From Candidatus Kuenenia stuttgartensis (lineage in GTDB: Bacteria; Planctomycetota; Planctomycetia; Planctomycetales; Planctomycetaceae), in the NCBI GenBank assembly GCA_945861465.1, contig CAMAVB010000055.1:1-34495 (forward strand): a DNA stretch of 34,495 nt, written 5' to 3'. The position numbers and the translations under genes were made by a program. Positions 26,213-33,987 of the stretch are shown here, one piece after another; positions within the stretch are counted from its first letter, which is position 1; every line of letters begins with the position of its first letter. The notes under the pieces were generated by a model. It was given only the letters and a program-made list of their open reading frames with translations. It ran no database searches and had not been told where the DNA came from.

Positions 26213-26323
26213 GGCGAGCGGCAGATGAGAATTTACCTGTTGTACGACGGACATCCTTGTCCGTCGTTTGTTTCGGCGGACTTGGAAGTCCGCTGCACTG
26301 TAAGAACTTATCTGCCGCTCGCC
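26213..26323. repeat. Nested palindrome element, 111 nt
   Basis: The outer 14-bp perfect inverted repeats are GGCGAGCGGCAGAT and ATCTGCCGCTCGCC. Inside are ACGACGGACA/TGTCCGTCGT (26244-26267) and GCGGACTTGGAAGTCCGC (26276-26293). It lies between the convergent P450 and queC genes. Confidence 0.9.
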
Positions 26324-26340
26324 TAACAAAGCACTTCTGC

Positions 26341-27030
26341 TTATCGATACGGAATCGGGTCCACAGCGTTCGCTTCGCGAAAGCCCTTGAGACGCAGTTG
26401 ACAGGAATCACATTCACCGCAGGAAATCCCGCGGCCATCGGGATCGTAGCAACTGTGAGTCAGTCCGTAATCGACTCCCAGACTCAGTCCCCGTCGAATA
26501 ATTTCGGCCTTTGTCATTGAAATGAGTGGCGTGTGAACGGTCAAATGCTGCCCCTCCACGCTGGCCCTGGTCGCAAGGTTCGCCATCTTCTCGAAGGCGG
26601 TGATGAATTCCGGACGGCAGTCAGGATACCCGCTGTAGTCCACTGCATTCACACCGATGAATAAGTCATTGACCCCGACGGATTCTGCAAGTCCGAGTGC
26701 GATCGAAAGAAAGACGGTGTTGCGCGCGGGTACGTAGGTCACCGGGATGCCCACAGACATTTCCGTCTCATTGCGATTGTGGGGAACCGGGATATCGTTT
26801 GTCAGTGCGGAGCCGCGAAAGATATTTGTGTCGATCTTGCAGACAACGTGTTCCTGAACACCGATCGACTTGCAGACCTTTGCGGCCGCCTCCAGTTCAA
26901 ACCGATGGCGCTGCCCGTAGTCAAACGAGATGGCGTGAATCGCAAATCCCTGCTGACGGGCAATCGCCATGACCGTCGCCGAATCAAGTCCGCCACTGAC
27001 GAGAACCACTGCCTTCAATGCTGCTTCCAT
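26341..27030 (-). CDS. queC: 7-cyano-7-deazaguanine synthase
   Basis: It makes preQ0 from 7-carboxy-7-deazaguanine with ammonia and ATP, on the queuosine/7-deazapurine path. The 229-aa product has the PP-loop SGGLDS at 12-17, the [10 protein letters not shown] segment, [10 protein letters not shown] and [14 protein letters not shown] zinc site is formed by Cys194, Cys204, Cys207 and Cys210. All are hallmarks of QueC. It is alone on the minus strand with no queD, queE or queF beside it. The 303-nt spacer upstream shows no gene and I could not identify a preQ1 riboswitch in it. Confidence 0.96.
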   Translation of the reverse strand: MEAALKAVVLVSGGLDSATVMAIARQQGFAIHAISFDYGQRHRFELEAAAKVCKSIGVQEHVVCKIDTNIFRGSALTNDIPVPHNRNETEMSVGIPVTYVPARNTVFLSIALGLAESVGVNDLFIGVNAVDYSGYPDCRPEFITAFEKMANLATRASVEGQHLTVHTPLISMTKAEIIRRGLSLGVDYGLTHSCYDPDGRGISCGECDSCQLRLKGFREANAVDPIPYR

Positions 27031-27333
27031 CTCTTGAATTTCCCGAGAAACGACCTCTGCAATCGGAGAAAGACGTCAGAAGACGCGAACGATGGCAGAC
27101 AATCGAACGGACCTCAATTCCACAGCCGCGAGAATTGGCAGTTCTCATCGAAATCACAGGGATTCCCGCGATTTACCCAGTTGTGGTTGAGAAGACTTCC
27201 GGAAGTCGATACACTTCACACTTCAATTTTCCGGCTGAGACTGGCTCGGCTGGGATTCCTTGTGTTTCGCGTGGCATAAATCCTGCCTGCGACCAGGCAA
27301 ATTCAGTAATCAAAGCGCGATTGGAGCGTTGAC
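27031..27333. other. 303-nt divergent spacer, no gene seen
   Basis: This holds the promoters of queC (minus) and the small basic protein (plus). No convincing -35/-10 pair, RNA structure or ORF is visible. Confidence 0.35.
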
Positions 27334-27582
27334 GTGTCAATTGACAAGACCCTCAAAATTCGACTTGGCCTATCAGGTTCTCGCAACGTTCTGAGCCGCG
27401 GTGAGCGGATTGCCCGGTTGGTGGAAGAAGACCGATTTGCTGCAGGTCGCAGCCCGTTCGGGCTTCCGAAAGTTCGCGTGCAGAAAGCCATTGCCGGTAA
27501 GAAAAAGAAGAAGACTGTCGAAGAAGTCGCAGCGGCCGCCGCCGCTGCTGCTCCAGCCGCTGGTGCCAAGGGAAAGAAATAG
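27334..27582 (+). CDS. PVC small basic protein
   Basis: The 82-aa product matches my memory of the 'small basic protein' family of Planctomycetes, Verrucomicrobia and Chlamydiae (MSIDKTLKIRLGLSGSRNVLSRGERIARLVEEDRF and PFGLPKVRV). The tail is Lys-rich, then Ala-rich, then KGKK, giving a very basic protein likely to bind RNA or ribosomes. The start is GTG 27334 with GGAG 8 nt upstream. A strong terminator follows at 27651. It is monocistronic and probably well expressed. The function is unproven. Confidence 0.85.
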   Translation: MSIDKTLKIRLGLSGSRNVLSRGERIARLVEEDRFAAGRSPFGLPKVRVQKAIAGKKKKKTVEEVAAAAAAAAPAAGAKGKK

Positions 27583-27601
27583 CCGCAGACCTGATCATCC
27601 T

Positions 27602-27630
27602 GGCGAGCGGCAGGGCGTCAGCCCTCCGAG
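27602..27630. repeat. Half-copy of the GGCGAGCGG repeat
   Basis: GGCGAGCGGCAGGGCGTCAG then CCCTCCGAG. The internal AGGGCGTCAGCCCT is a hairpin. It resembles one arm of the element at 2934-3026. Confidence 0.6.
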
Positions 27631-27650
27631 TCATTTCATTTTCCAATCAG

Positions 27651-27683
27651 GCATCTTCGAACACGATTCGAAGATGCTTTTTT
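27651..27683 (+). terminator. Strong intrinsic terminator
   Basis: A perfect 11-bp stem GCATCTTCGAA / TTCGAAGATGC with loop CACGA is followed by six T. It ends the small basic protein transcript. Confidence 0.93.
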
Positions 27684-27690
27684 GTTGACC

Positions 27691-27766
27691 TTAAAAAAGG
27701 GGGCAGGAACCAATTGCCAAATGGCCCAGAGGGTGCTCCGCACTATTGGTTCCTGCCCCTTTTTAA
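27691..27766. repeat. Long hairpin element, copy 1
   Basis: The arms AAAAAGGGGGCAGGAACCAA and TTGGTTCCTGCCCCTTTTT pair over about 20 nt. The core GCCAAATGGCCC...AGGGTGCT...CACTATTGGTTCC is shared with the element at 32277-32362. Confidence 0.9.
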
Positions 27767-27815
27767 ACAACGATCTGCCGCCGGGCTAAGATTTAACGTC
27801 GGGCCTCAACATCAT

Positions 27816-27877
27816 GGGCAAAAAGATGTTGGGCAAAAAAATGGCTGCTATTTTTCTGCCCATACATTTTTCTGCCC
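27816..27877. repeat. Palindrome with tandem GGGCAAAAA units
   Basis: GGGCAAAAAGATGTTGGGCA at the left is matched by CTGCCC...CATTTTTCTGCCC at the right. Each arm has the unit GGGCAAAAAxATG twice, so several alternative stems can form. Confidence 0.8.
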
Positions 27878-27994
27878 GAACGTCCTCGCTCCTGAAACGT
27901 CGTTATTGACGGTGGCGTACGCGCGAATTCCTCAGCTTAGCTTTGCAGCGGGCTGTTGTTTTTTAAGCCTACCAACGACTGAGAGTGATCCGAG

Positions 27995-29713
27995 ATGACG
28001 CAGATCCCTGCTGCCTATCGACTGCGCGCATTCGCGGCCACTTTTTTCCGACGCAGCATTCAGCGGTCTCGTTGTGAATTCCTGAACCTCGCGCAATCGT
28101 CGTGTCGTGAAACGCAACGCACGCTGCTCACGGATCTGCTGCGGCTGAATCAGTCGTCCGCATTTTCCCGAGACTATGGTCTGACCGAGCGAACCACACT
28201 CCAGGAATTTCGTGAGCGCGTGCCTGTCGCCGACTATGAACTCATCCGCAGCTACGTCGATCAGGTCGCCAACGGAAATCATGCAGCGCTGCTGGGCGAA
28301 TCGAACACGCTGCAGATGTTTGCCATGACCAGTGGCACAACTGCCGCGTCCAAACTGATCCCCGTCACCACGCGATTTCTGGATGACTATCGACGCGGCT
28401 GGCAAACCTGGGGAATCGGAACATACTCCGATCACGCACTGCTGCAGAAACTGAACATCGTGCAGATTTCCAGCAGCCATCAGAAAACGCGCACCGCCGA
28501 CGGAACACCGTGTGGCAACATCAGTGGTCTGGTCGCTGCCATGCAAAAGCGCGCCGTGCGGTCACTGTACACGATTCCTGCCACTGTGGCGGAGGTTGCC
28601 GATGCTGAAGCTAAGCGGTACACCATTCTTCGCCTGGCACTCGCGGATCCATGGGTTGGAATGATCATCACTGCCAATCCCAGCACTTTGCTGCAACTGG
28701 CTGAATTCGCAAACACCCGGGCCGAATCCTTGATTCGCGACATCCGCAACGGTGGAATCAGCGGCGTGGGTTTACCTGCTTCGCAACGGCGAGATTTCAA
28801 AAGTCATCTGCGTCCCGATGTTCGCCGCGCCGCTCAGTTGCAGCAGGTCATCGAACATCACGGCACGTTGCGGCCCCGGGAATGCTGGCCGATGCTGCAG
28901 GCACTCGGCGTTTGGTGTGGTGGAAGTGCTGCCGCCTACATTCCGAAACTCAGGCAGGTCTTCGACGGGATCACAATTCGGGATCACGGACTGCACGCCA
29001 GTGAAGGTCGAATGACGTTACCTCTGCAGGATGAATCTTCGTCGGGCCTGCTTGAGATCCAGACTCACTTTTTTGAATTCCTTCCGGTCGCCGAAGAGGT
29101 ATCTACAAAGCCCGTCGTGTTGGAAGCCCATGAACTTCGGACCGGCGCTGAGTACTATATTCTGCTCACGACAAGTTCAGGACTGTATCGTTACAACATC
29201 TGCGACGTCGTGCGCTGTACGGGATTTTTCGGGACCACTCCGCTGCTGGAATTTCGCCACAAAGGCGCACACATCTCGAGCATCACCGGGGAGAAACTTG
29301 CGGAATCGCAGGTGGTGGAGGCAGTGAACGCGGCCGTCCTGCTTTGTCGTGTCAATCTCGAACTGTTCACTCTGACTCCACAATGGGGCGAGCCGCCCGG
29401 CTATACGCTGTTCGTGCAGGGTGACTTTGCTTGTGGCGAGCGGGAGGACTTGCGGCTGAATCAATTTGCGGCAGTCGTGGACGAGCAGTTGGCATGCAGC
29501 AATGTGGAGTACAGGGAAAAGCGTGCATCCGGCAGATTGGCACCGATCCGCGTGCAGGCGTGGCCGCCGCAGCGCTGGGAAGCATTCACGAAAACTCGCC
29601 AATCCCGCAGCGGCGGCAGTCTCGAACAGTACAAGCATCCTTGCCTCTTGCCAGACCCCGAGTTCCAGAATCTGTTCCGTGGCACAGAAATTCAAGAATC
29701 ATTCACGCGTTGA
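27995..29713 (+). CDS. GH3-like acyl-adenylating enzyme
   Basis: The 572-aa product belongs to the GH3 (auxin-responsive promoter) family of adenylate-forming acid-amido synthetases. These activate a carboxylate with ATP and join it to an amine. The ATP loop TSGTTAASK is at 112-120, the second motif GLHASEGRM (about 334-342) supplies the usual Glu, and YRYNICDVVR is the third motif. A C-terminal domain of about 150 residues follows. Bacterial members exist but their substrates are largely unknown. The ATG at 27995 is the start. It stands alone, behind three repeats. Confidence 0.87.
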   Translation: MTQIPAAYRLRAFAATFFRRSIQRSRCEFLNLAQSSCRETQRTLLTDLLRLNQSSAFSRDYGLTERTTLQEFRERVPVADYELIRSYVDQVANGNHAALLGESNTLQMFAMTSGTTAASKLIPVTTRFLDDYRRGWQTWGIGTYSDHALLQKLNIVQISSSHQKTRTADGTPCGNISGLVAAMQKRAVRSLYTIPATVAEVADAEAKRYTILRLALADPWVGMIITANPSTLLQLAEFANTRAESLIRDIRNGGISGVGLPASQRRDFKSHLRPDVRRAAQLQQVIEHHGTLRPRECWPMLQALGVWCGGSAAAYIPKLRQVFDGITIRDHGLHASEGRMTLPLQDESSSGLLEIQTHFFEFLPVAEEVSTKPVVLEAHELRTGAEYYILLTTSSGLYRYNICDVVRCTGFFGTTPLLEFRHKGAHISSITGEKLAESQVVEAVNAAVLLCRVNLELFTLTPQWGEPPGYTLFVQGDFACGEREDLRLNQFAAVVDEQLACSNVEYREKRASGRLAPIRVQAWPPQRWEAFTKTRQSRSGGSLEQYKHPCLLPDPEFQNLFRGTEIQESFTR

Positions 29714-30469
29714 TGTGGAAATCGCATGTTCCTCACCCAAGGCCAATCTGCAGGACGCCAGACACGGCCTGCGCACTCAGGACACGCCCACCTGATTGAT
29801 TTGAACCGGAGCGGTCGTACATCACGGTCCCGATCACACATGCCGCTCCGTCAACGGGTAACTGTGTTCATTTCGACTGCGCCATTTGACGGCGAGGCGA
29901 GCCCTCGCAAATCAAATTGTTGGCTGCTCCGGTGTGTCGGACCGGAGCAGGCAAAACAACTTCTGTTTCACGCTTCGGTCGTGACTAAGGCGGTTGATGA
30001 AGATGCTTTTTCCGAGTCGGTCGATATGACCCCTGTAGAGTGAAAACGAAATTGCATCTAACTCAGGACGGTTCATCCTGAGGGAGTAACTGCATTGAAA
30101 TATCTGTCGAGAGCCTTGCCGAATCAGCCGGTTTTCGGCGATCGCGGGCATGGCCGGAAAACGCACTCTGCTTGCCATCAATTTGATTACACTTGTCGTG
30201 TGTCGCCACATCCTTCGGCGCGTTGGGCGAGGGCGACAGAAGCAGTGTAAAGCCGCCCTCAACGAAGGCTGCTTGGAGCGATGTAAGGCGCTGGACGTAC
30301 CGGATGGGCCGCGCAAACCCGGATACGCAATCTACGAAAGCTTGGCGTGCGACGAGACCAGGAGTCTGTCCCGACACCTCGTCCGACATGGAAATTATTG
30401 AGCCGATGCGCTAAACATCGCGACCGCTGTTGTTGCGTTTAGTTTTCCGCAGCTTTCGTCAGCGATTTT
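29714..30469. other. 756-nt region without a supported gene
   Basis: It contains a stem TGCTCCGGT/ACCGGAGCA at 29925-29949 and a small GCGAGG/CCTCGC stem at about 29892-29907. A possible 83-aa plus-strand frame at 30150-30401 starts with a hydrophobic N-terminus (MAGKRTLLAINLITLVVCR) but has no ribosome-binding site or recognised family. It is probably decayed sequence. Confidence 0.4.
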
Positions 30470-30496
30470 TTGCGCGACATTGAGTTGAGGTCAGGG

Positions 30497-30580
30497 ATGA
30501 GTCAAACGTTTCGTGAATGGAATCCGGATCAGAGCTGGCTGTTTACGCCATCGCCGCAGGACTGGCTGCCGGATGGCCAA
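30497..30580 (+). pseudogene. IS transposase N-terminal fragment (IS1182-like)
   Basis: From ATG 30497 (GAGG and CAGGG upstream) 28 codons read MSQTFREWNPDQSWLFTPSP and QDWLPDGQ. This matches the conserved opening of IS1182/IS5-group transposases (xxTFRxxxPDQxxLLPPSxxDWLPExH). The similarity ends abruptly at 30580, where unrelated sequence begins. The rest of the element is absent from the window. Confidence 0.65.
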
Positions 30581-30581
30581 A

Positions 30582-30697
30582 TTAGAAATCCACCTGGAAT
30601 CGAAAACCAGCCACCAGCGCGTCGCGGTAAATCCCCGAAGGTGTACCAACATATATCGGTCCAGCAGGCATCGCAGAAAATTGCGATTCGCGTCATC
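30582..30697 (-). pseudogene. C-terminal beta-barrel fragment (probable)
   Basis: On the minus strand one frame reads MPAGPIYVGTPSGIYRDALV AGFRFQVDF and stops at 30582. A C-terminal strand with alternating hydrophobics and a final Phe is typical of outer-membrane barrels. Upstream the frame is closed, so this is only a relic. A similar end occurs at 32408-32480. Confidence 0.35.
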
Positions 30698-30884
30698 GGC
30701 AGTTGGGTAGCTGCGTTCGGGCTGCTTGCACTTGCCTGGCACTTTCGGGCCAACGGGTAAATGGATCGGGCTGGCCGTGGTTGACCAAAAACCCGCTAAA
30801 CGTGGCAGGAACGAATGGCACTGTCGTGATTATAAGTGAATTCAGGTGCAGTGTTACGCAATTCGGTCCTGAGGGACATCGCGT

Positions 30885-31110
30885 GGCATCAACCCTGAAA
30901 GGGTTTCACAACCAAGCCTCGGGTCGCCGCGTTGCGGCGCACCCCGGGTAAAGTGATCGGGATGACCCCGAACCCCAACGAGGTTCCACAACCGTTGATG
31001 CTGAAACTTGCTTTTTGTTTCGGCCCAAAGGGCCAGCAGTTCAAATAGCCAGGGCCATCGGCCCTGGAATCGAAAACAACCAGACGTTGAAGGCCCAACG
31101 GGCCGGCAGT
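30885..31110. repeat. Array of about six hairpins, non-coding
   Basis: Successive stems are AACCCTGAAAGGGTT (30891-30905), CCGGGGTGC-type stem GGGTCGCCGC/GCGGCGCACCC (about 30921-30945), GAACCCCAACGAGGTTC (30970-30986), CGGCCCAAAGGGCC (31021-31034), CCAGGGCCATCGGCCCTGG (31049-31067) and GGCCCAACGGGCC (31092-31104). No ORF fits. Similar strings of GGGGTTG-type hairpins recur in PVC genomes. Confidence 0.75.
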
Positions 31111-31277
31111 TCGATTCCGAATGATGATCCTTGACTGCGAAAGGTCGGCCCGGAATACGCGACATGAGATCGGCGATACGAAGCGCCCGCTTCCACTTGA
31201 CTTTTGTGTCATATATGCAACACTATTCATGTGGATGCATTCTGCATTTCACACCTCGTACATGCGAACGATTTCCT

Positions 31278-31646
31278 ATGACGCTATCTACGGTACTTCA
31301 GCACCGAGCCCGAGCGCTGGAGATGTCAATTACTGATCTGGCTCGCCGTAGTGGCGTATCGAGGGCGACCGTGATCAGGATTCTCGGGGGCAAGGATCAG
31401 GGTTACACTGTTTCGAATCTTCAGTCCATTCTCACGGCATTGGGAATGACGATGGATTTGTTGGAGATCCCAGCCGAGCAATTCAAAGAGGCCATCGCAT
31501 TGCAAAAAGCTCGGCGGTTAATCGCGTTGACTCAGGGAAACGTTGCTCTTGAATCGCAAGCCGTATCGGCAACTTCTGCCCAAGCGCATCTCGACGCTAC
31601 CAAGGCTCGCATTGCATCCTCTGGTCGAAAGCTCTGGGCGTCCTGA
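31278..31646 (+). CDS. HTH antitoxin-like regulator paired with Fic protein
   Basis: The 122-aa product from ATG 31278 has an XRE-type helix-turn-helix at about residues 16-36 (MSITDLARRSGVSRATVIRIL). After a short linker it has a C-terminal helical region FKEAIALQKARRLIALTQGNVALESQAVS ... ARIASSGRKLWAS. This C-terminal block resembles the 'LVxLVQGTxALExQxxD...GSRRxLW' tail of HTH proteins found before mobile mystery protein B (Fic). By analogy it should bind the operon promoter and restrain the Fic protein. A longer frame opens at 31131 but the extra 49 codons are unlike the family. It is 28 nt before the Fic start. Confidence 0.75.
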   Translation: MTLSTVLQHRARALEMSITDLARRSGVSRATVIRILGGKDQGYTVSNLQSILTALGMTMDLLEIPAEQFKEAIALQKARRLIALTQGNVALESQAVSATSAQAHLDATKARIASSGRKLWAS

Positions 31647-31674
31647 CTCATTCAGCTCGCATAGAAATCGATTC

Positions 31675-32277
31675 GTGAAACCATTTCGTTCAACAGGGCA
31701 AGATGATGACACGCCCTTTGATGGGTCTGGTTTGAAGATAAAGACCATCAAGACTCGTCGACAATTGAATGAGGTCGAGTTCGCGTCAATCCTGCGCGTG
31801 ACTGAAAAATACTTGCTAGTCAAACCAAGCCAGAAGCTTGCTCCCTTTACCTTCAGTTGGCTGCTGGAGTTGCACCGTGAGATGCTGGGATCGATCTGGA
31901 ACTGGGCAGGGAAAATTCGAACAACTCAAAAAAACATTGGTGTGAATCCAGCAATTGTAGTAGCTGAGTTAGGTGTCATCGCAATAGAATCAGAAAACCG
32001 ACATGGCGAAACTGGCGACCTGGTGGTCGCGACTGCTGCCGAGTTCCATCATCGCGCCGTATGGGTTCACCCCTTTGAAGATGGCAACGGCCGGTGGGCC
32101 AGGCTCCTGGCTAACATTTGGCTCATGCAGCACGACCAGCCGGTAACTCTGTGGCCCGCTAACGACCTGCGCAGCACGGAGAGTCCGATTCGAAGCGAAT
32201 ACATCGCAGCCATGAAACAAGCGGATCTCCGAAACTACGGGCCATTAATCGATCTGCATAAGAAGTTCAGCGAGTAG
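31675..32277 (+). CDS. Fic-domain protein (mobile mystery protein B-like)
   Basis: The 200-aa product has an intact Fic motif HPFEDGNGRWAR (132-143), so the catalytic His132 and the anion-binding GNGR loop are present. Fic proteins transfer AMP from ATP to target hydroxyls. The segments TRRQLNEVEFASIL, LLELHREMLGSIWNWAGKIRTTQKNIGVNP and FHHRAVWVHPF match the mobile mystery protein B family, which travels with a small HTH partner. I chose GTG 31675; an upstream TTG at 31543 would overlap the antitoxin. I could not find a clear (S/T)xxxE(G/N) inhibitory motif, so control probably rests with the partner. A hairpin begins at its stop codon. Confidence 0.8.
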   Translation: MKPFRSTGQDDDTPFDGSGLKIKTIKTRRQLNEVEFASILRVTEKYLLVKPSQKLAPFTFSWLLELHREMLGSIWNWAGKIRTTQKNIGVNPAIVVAELGVIAIESENRHGETGDLVVATAAEFHHRAVWVHPFEDGNGRWARLLANIWLMQHDQPVTLWPANDLRSTESPIRSEYIAAMKQADLRNYGPLIDLHKKFSE

Positions 32278-32362
32278 GGCTCTGAAAAGGGGTCCGGAAC
32301 CAATAGCCAAATGGCCCGAAGGGTGCTGCACACTATTGGTTCCTGGTATCTTTTCAGAGCCC
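32277..32362. repeat. Long hairpin element, copy 2
   Basis: The arms GGGCTCTGAAAAG and CTTTTCAGAGCCC are perfect 13-bp ends. The core GGAACCAATAGCCAAATGGC ... AGGGTGCT ... CACTATTGGTTCC matches the element at 27691-27766. It begins at the last base of the Fic stop codon and may double as its terminator. Confidence 0.92.
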
Positions 32363-32407
32363 TGACTGCGGCATGCCTTCGGAGTGTGCCACATCAGCTC
32401 GGCGGCC

Positions 32408-32481
32408 CTACAGGTGTATGTTTAGTCGAATGCCGGCCACGAACGCATCATCGCCGCCGGGAAATTTAGGGCCAGCCATCG
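32408..32481 (-). pseudogene. C-terminal beta-barrel fragment (probable), second copy
   Basis: A minus-strand frame reads MAGPKFPGGDDAFVAGIRLN IHL then stops at 32408. DAFVAGIRLNIHL is similar to DALVAGFRFQVDF at 30582-30697. It is only a relic, closed upstream by a stop. Confidence 0.35.
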
Positions 32482-32655
32482 GTTACACGGCGAATGCGTA
32501 TTGTGTAGGGTTTGGTGAATCTGAGTTGTTGTCGGTGGCAGTTTTTTTGAGACGGTTTTTCGGGGGCAGGCAAAATGGCACGTACAAATCGGCGGGATGT
32601 GTTGGCGGCGGGCGAGATTCAGGTGGTGCATTACATCAATCGATGCGTGCGGCGT

Positions 32656-33770
32656 TGGGAACAGCACGTTCGTCGCCCCCAAAATCAGCAGGTTGAACGC
32701 CTCCACTGGGACACGCTTTTGTTTACTTCCTTCGTCTACTTCCCGTGTCTCCTTCCTGTGATTGTTTCCTTCGAAGAATTCAAAACTCCTGCGTTTACTT
32801 CTGCGTTTACTTCCCCCGCGCTGGCTGTTTGCCTGTTGTTGGTTTAGCCGACAGCGACTTCCGAATTTTGGTCAGCCTTTCCAGCGAGTGCCTGCCTCAA
32901 TCCATCAGCGGCGCGAGGAACCGATATGGTTCGATTTCGCCGCTTACGTAGTCGCGGGAAACGCAGCAATGCCGCAATGAAATCGTTGCACTGGACATTG
33001 ATCGCGAGGACAATTCCTCGATCCCTGAAGAGCATCCTGGAGGCTTCTGCGACGTTTCTTCAGTGAGCCGGGTTGTCGGCCCAGCGTTTGGTCATTTGCA
33101 GTTCTGATGTTCCTGATCGTCATCGGCTGTTGCCAGTCCGGATCGGTTGTGGTCGCCTGACCAGAAACCGTTGATTCCGCGTCTGTAATCCAGCATGACT
33201 TTCGCTGCATCACTTCTGCTGCCAACACGCCGCTGTGGCTGGACATCCCATGCACAGGATCTTTGCTCCCAAAGAAACCCCTGACAGAAATGAATTGATG
33301 AAAGACGAATGGTCGCTCCCCGTCAGAAACAGGTTCAGACAGCCCTGGCCCCGTCCGGATTTGCAGTGAAGCATTCGCCGGAGACCTGCGCGCCCTTCGG
33401 AGCTTGATCAAGCTCCGAAGCTGTCAGCGGTTCGACGCTGTGTCTCATCCCTGGCCCTCGCCCTGACCAGCGTTCTGTGGCAGCAGCCCCAATGGCGGGC
33501 CGCTCCATCCCCGTCTGGTGTATTCGAGTTGAGCCAGCACCGCAGACACGCATCCTCCGTGGACGGCGACTCCGGCCCGCCCCAACTGCCTCTTCGCGAC
33601 GCAGCCACTTCGCTATGCAGCCATGCGACTGACAACAACCGAAACCTGCAACCGCTCCGCACGCAAAAACCACATGCGACGAGTCCAGAGGCTTACGTCA
33701 CGAAATTCCGGCACCACAAGTGGTGACCTCGAACCTGCTGATTTTGGAGGCGACGAATGTGCTGTTCCCA
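32656..33770. mobile_element. Possible 1.1-kb insert bounded by 39-bp inverted repeats
   Basis: The left arm at 32656-32694 (TGGGAACAGCACGTTCGTCG...) and right arm at 33732-33770 are complementary at 37 of 39 positions. They bracket a stretch with no supported gene and interrupt the RAYT exactly after codon 28. No transposase frame is visible inside, so it may be non-autonomous or a rearrangement scar. Confidence 0.5.
33395..33420. repeat. 26-bp perfect palindrome
   Basis: CTTCGGAGCTTGA followed by its exact complement TCAAGCTCCGAAG, centred on GATC. No spacer separates the arms. Confidence 0.85.
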
Positions 33771-33935
33771 GTCTGAAGGAAAAGCGCGTCCGGCTGTCGA
33801 GCATTTCATGGTTCATGCGGTTCCTGTCAGATGCGGGCGAATATCGCCGTGAGTCCTGAGTCGAGTAATTTCACGAGTGCTCAGGACCGCATCGTGGATT
33901 TGAAAGCGGCGGAAGAAGTTTCTACTCCGGAAGTA

Positions 33936-33987
33936 GCCCCCTCATCCGGCCTGTCGGCCACCTTCTCCCCCGATGCGGGGGAGAAGG
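33936..33987. repeat. Hairpin repeat copy inside the RAYT remnant
   Basis: An inverted copy of the element at 18387-18438: CCCCCTCATCCGGCCTGTCG, GCCACCTTCTCCCCC, then GATGCGGGGGAGAAGG. It is in frame with the surrounding RAYT 3' piece and adds a Pro/Ser-rich stretch between TSAQDRIVDL and GWLAPIPL. Confidence 0.85.

Noticed and set aside
29437-29450. GGCGAGCGGG as another repeat copy
   Set aside because: It is inside the GH3 coding sequence without a complementary arm.
30063-30389. 108-codon minus-strand frame
   Set aside because: Composition is random-like, with no ribosome-binding site or recognisable domain.
32944-33411. 155-codon minus-strand frame in the 1.1-kb insert
   Set aside because: No recognisable motif; codon use and low hydrophobic periodicity look non-coding.
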